A stretch of 8,212 bases of DNA, taken from assembly GCA_937952395.1 (NCBI GenBank), contig CALFYV010000097.1:1-8212 (forward strand). Reading direction: 5' to 3'. Both the position numbers and the translations under genes were made by a program. This document shows positions 6,845 to 8,212 of this stretch, one piece after another (within the stretch, counting starts at the first letter, position 1; each line of letters starts with the position of its first letter). The notes beneath the pieces are model-generated. The model was not told the DNA's origin and ran no database searches. It saw only the letters and a list, made by a program, of their open reading frames with translations. The DNA comes from an uncultured Bacteriovoracaceae bacterium. Lineage in GTDB: Bacteria; Bdellovibrionota; Bacteriovoracia; Bacteriovoracales; Bacteriovoracaceae.

Positions 6845-7765
6845 CTAATATTGATACATCAGTACCGGTTTAAAAGAGCCTTTGATCATTCCTGTTATAT
6901 AGCTGAGCGACTCATCAACTTCTTCAAGAAAATCCATAACACTTAATTTCTTTTTCTTTTTAATAAAACGAAGACCGAATTCTTCATCAAAACCCAATTC
7001 TTGATGAATTCTTCTTCCTGCCTCCCAGAGGCCTGCTATTTCATCGACTAAACCAATTTTCATCGCCTCTTCTCCAGAAAAAATTTGCCCTTGAGCGTGC
7101 TCAATCATTTTGCCTTTAATTTTCTTTTCTCTGCGTTTTAAAATATCGTTAATAAATTGCTGATGAACTCCGGCCATCATGGTATCCATTAGTTGTCGTT
7201 CTTCATTTTTCATTTCCCTAAATGGTGAACCAATATCCTTATATCTACCTGCTTTGATGGTTTGTGGATTCACTTTGGCAAATTCATAAAGTTTACTCAT
7301 ATCCATAAATTGCATAATAACACCAATGGAACCGGTTAGTGTTCCGGCGTTAGAGTAAATCTTTCTAGCAGCTGCTGCCACATAGTATCCGCCACTGGCG
7401 GCTACGGAACCAAAACTAGCGTAAATAGGTTTAACCTTATCAATGCGAATAATTTCTTCATAGATTTCCTGAGTTGGGGCAACTGCGCCCCCCGGAGAAT
7501 CAACTCGAATAATAATAGCTTTTACCGTTTTGTCTTTCTCTGCCCTATGTAAACCATCAATTACCTTCTGTGATTCCATGATCACACCCTCAATAGGTAC
7601 AACCGCTATCGGCGCATTATTCTTATCAAATATCATTGAATTACTCGCATCCCCTGTGGATTTCAAACTCGCCACTGTATAAAAAGCAAAAATCATAAAA
7701 ATGATAGAAAGAATAAATATTAAGATGAATATACCCACAACGCTTTTTGATTTTTCACTACTCAT
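6845..7765 (-). CDS. sppA: SppA, signal peptide peptidase (S49, short form)
   Basis: SppA is a membrane-anchored serine protease that degrades cleaved signal peptides and membrane fragments. From the ATG at 7765 it is 306 aa, the short single-domain form found in Bacillus (335 aa) rather than the 600-aa tandem form of E. coli. It has one transmembrane anchor (about 9-32) and the S49 core: IIIRVDSPGGAV (84-95), the nucleophile Ser124 in SVAASGGYY, TGSIGVI (144-150) and the general-base Lys176 in AGRYKDIGSPF. The Ser-Lys distance of 52 residues matches B. subtilis SppA (S147, K199). A GTG at 7771 is also in frame but abuts the SD, so the ATG is chosen. It appears to be first in the operon. Confidence 0.95.
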   Translation of the reverse strand: MSSEKSKSVVGIFILIFILSIIFMIFAFYTVASLKSTGDASNSMIFDKNNAPIAVVPIEGVIMESQKVIDGLHRAEKDKTVKAIIIRVDSPGGAVAPTQEIYEEIIRIDKVKPIYASFGSVAASGGYYVAAAARKIYSNAGTLTGSIGVIMQFMDMSKLYEFAKVNPQTIKAGRYKDIGSPFREMKNEERQLMDTMMAGVHQQFINDILKRREKKIKGKMIEHAQGQIFSGEEAMKIGLVDEIAGLWEAGRRIHQELGFDEEFGLRFIKKKKKLSVMDFLEEVDESLSYITGMIKGSFKPVLMYQY

Positions 7766-7770
7766 GAACA

Positions 7771-7774
7771 CTCC
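7771..7774 (-). promoter_or_regulatory. sppA ribosome-binding site (GGAG)
   Basis: GGAG on the minus strand lies 5 nt before the ATG at 7765. Its last base is the first base of the in-frame GTG at 7771, which therefore cannot use it. This site settles the ATG as the sppA start. Confidence 0.7.
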
Positions 7775-7833
7775 ACATTATAAATTTGATTTAATCTTGC
7801 TTGATCTGAGATAAAAAAGCAATGTTGAGTATA

Positions 7834-8181
7834 TTAATATTGAGTAGTTGCGCAGTATTCTTGATTAGCACGAATTTTCTCTATAAGCTTTTGACTTGGC
7901 CCAAACACAGAGCGTTTTAAGAGCCTTTTGTATTCTTTGAGAAATTCAGCTGCTATATAAGGATTTTCGATCACAATAACATTTTCATCATTCTCGTGGG
8001 CACCAGAGCTAGTCCAGTTCTGTGAACCAAAAATAACTCTATTTTGATCAACAACGGCAAATTTATGGTGAAGTTTATCTCCACTATTCATTCTCGCAGT
8101 TCCAGCTGAAGAAATAGGGCTTCTCCAGGGTTTGTTGCCATTTTCTGCTAAACAATTTTCAGGGTCCTTAAGTTTCATCAT
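7834..8181 (-). pseudogene. C-terminal remnant of a phospholipase-D (HKD) family protein
   Basis: The 115-aa frame holds one complete HKD motif: H38-x-K40-x4-D45 in LHHKFAVVD, followed by the family's GSQNW (52-56) and NDEN (64-67) segments. The HKD superfamily includes phospholipases, cardiolipin synthases and nucleases. The segment KPWRSP-ISSAG before the motif resembles the linker preceding the second HKD of two-motif proteins. Only 37 residues precede His38, too few even for a single-HKD nuclease (about 150 aa or more). The frame is closed upstream by TAG at 8182-8184 and TAA at 8203-8205, and there is no SD before the ATG-ATG start. I infer a gene that lost its 5' part. Expression as a short protein cannot be excluded. 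The 68 nt between it and sppA contain no gene. Confidence 0.72.
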
Positions 8182-8212
8182 CTACATATATAAATTATAT
8201 GATTACTAACAC

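Noticed and set aside
7777..7782. TATAAT on the minus strand just upstream of the sppA SD
   Set aside because: Transcription would start at or inside the SD and no -35 match is present at 16-18 nt, so it is probably chance in AT-rich sequence.
7825..7846. Direct repeat TTGAGTA twice, 15 nt apart, at the end of the HKD remnant
   Set aside because: It is seven bases in two copies in AT-rich DNA, one overlapping coding sequence. There is no third copy or palindrome to suggest an operator or attachment site.
8194..8199. TATAAT on the minus strand, 12 nt before the HKD remnant
   Set aside because: It is a perfect -10 hexamer, but the region is almost pure A/T and the -35 position would fall beyond the window, so it cannot be supported.

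Overview
The window is AT-rich, and every credible gene lies on the minus strand, so transcription runs from high to low coordinates. It reads as a Gram-negative envelope-maintenance locus. It encodes a complete TolQ-TolR-TolA set and a TolB interrupted by a stop codon, an S49 signal-peptide peptidase (SppA), and a LapB-type TPR/rubredoxin protein. LapB implies an LPS-bearing outer membrane. The combination of low GC, a compact Tol cluster and small uncharacterised secreted proteins suggests Bdellovibrionota (Bacteriovorax or Halobacteriovorax-like). That placement is inference; the sequence contains no phylogenetic marker that proves it.

Layout in order of transcription: (1) 8181-7834, the C-terminal half of a phospholipase-D (HKD) family protein, truncated at its N-terminus by in-frame stops. 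(2) 7765-6845, sppA. (3) 6837-5605, lapB. (4) 5561-5166, a small secreted SH3-like protein. (5) 5169-4303, a secreted protein that looks like a peptidase M48 fold with its zinc-binding histidines lost. (6) 4301-3468, an eight-helix membrane protein of unknown function. (7) 3414-2701 tolQ, (8) 2697-2284 tolR, (9) 2287-1451 tolA/tonB-like, (10) 1437-241 tolB. From sppA to tolB the junctions are 7, 43, -4, 1, 53, 3, -4 and 13 nt, which suggests one long operon or two nested ones. Positions 1-99 hold no gene I can support. No RNA genes, insertion sequences, CRISPR arrays or convincing terminators were seen.

How the genes fit together: TolQ/TolR form the proton-driven inner-membrane motor. The TolA-like protein spans the periplasm, and TolB links to Pal at the outer membrane (no pal is visible here; it could lie beyond position 1). 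LapB controls LPS synthesis in characterised bacteria, and SppA clears signal peptides and membrane-protein fragments. The SH3 protein, the M48-like protein and the eight-helix protein sit between these two blocks and are tightly coupled to each other, so an envelope role is the natural guess.

The two most notable observations are as follows. The tolB frame carries a TAA at 241-243 exactly at the start of the sixth beta-propeller blade. The same frame then continues for 46 sense codons that still encode a recognisable blade, ending in TAG at 100-102. The second is the secreted protein at 4303-5169, which keeps three collinear M48 landmarks without HExxH, a probable pseudo-peptidase.
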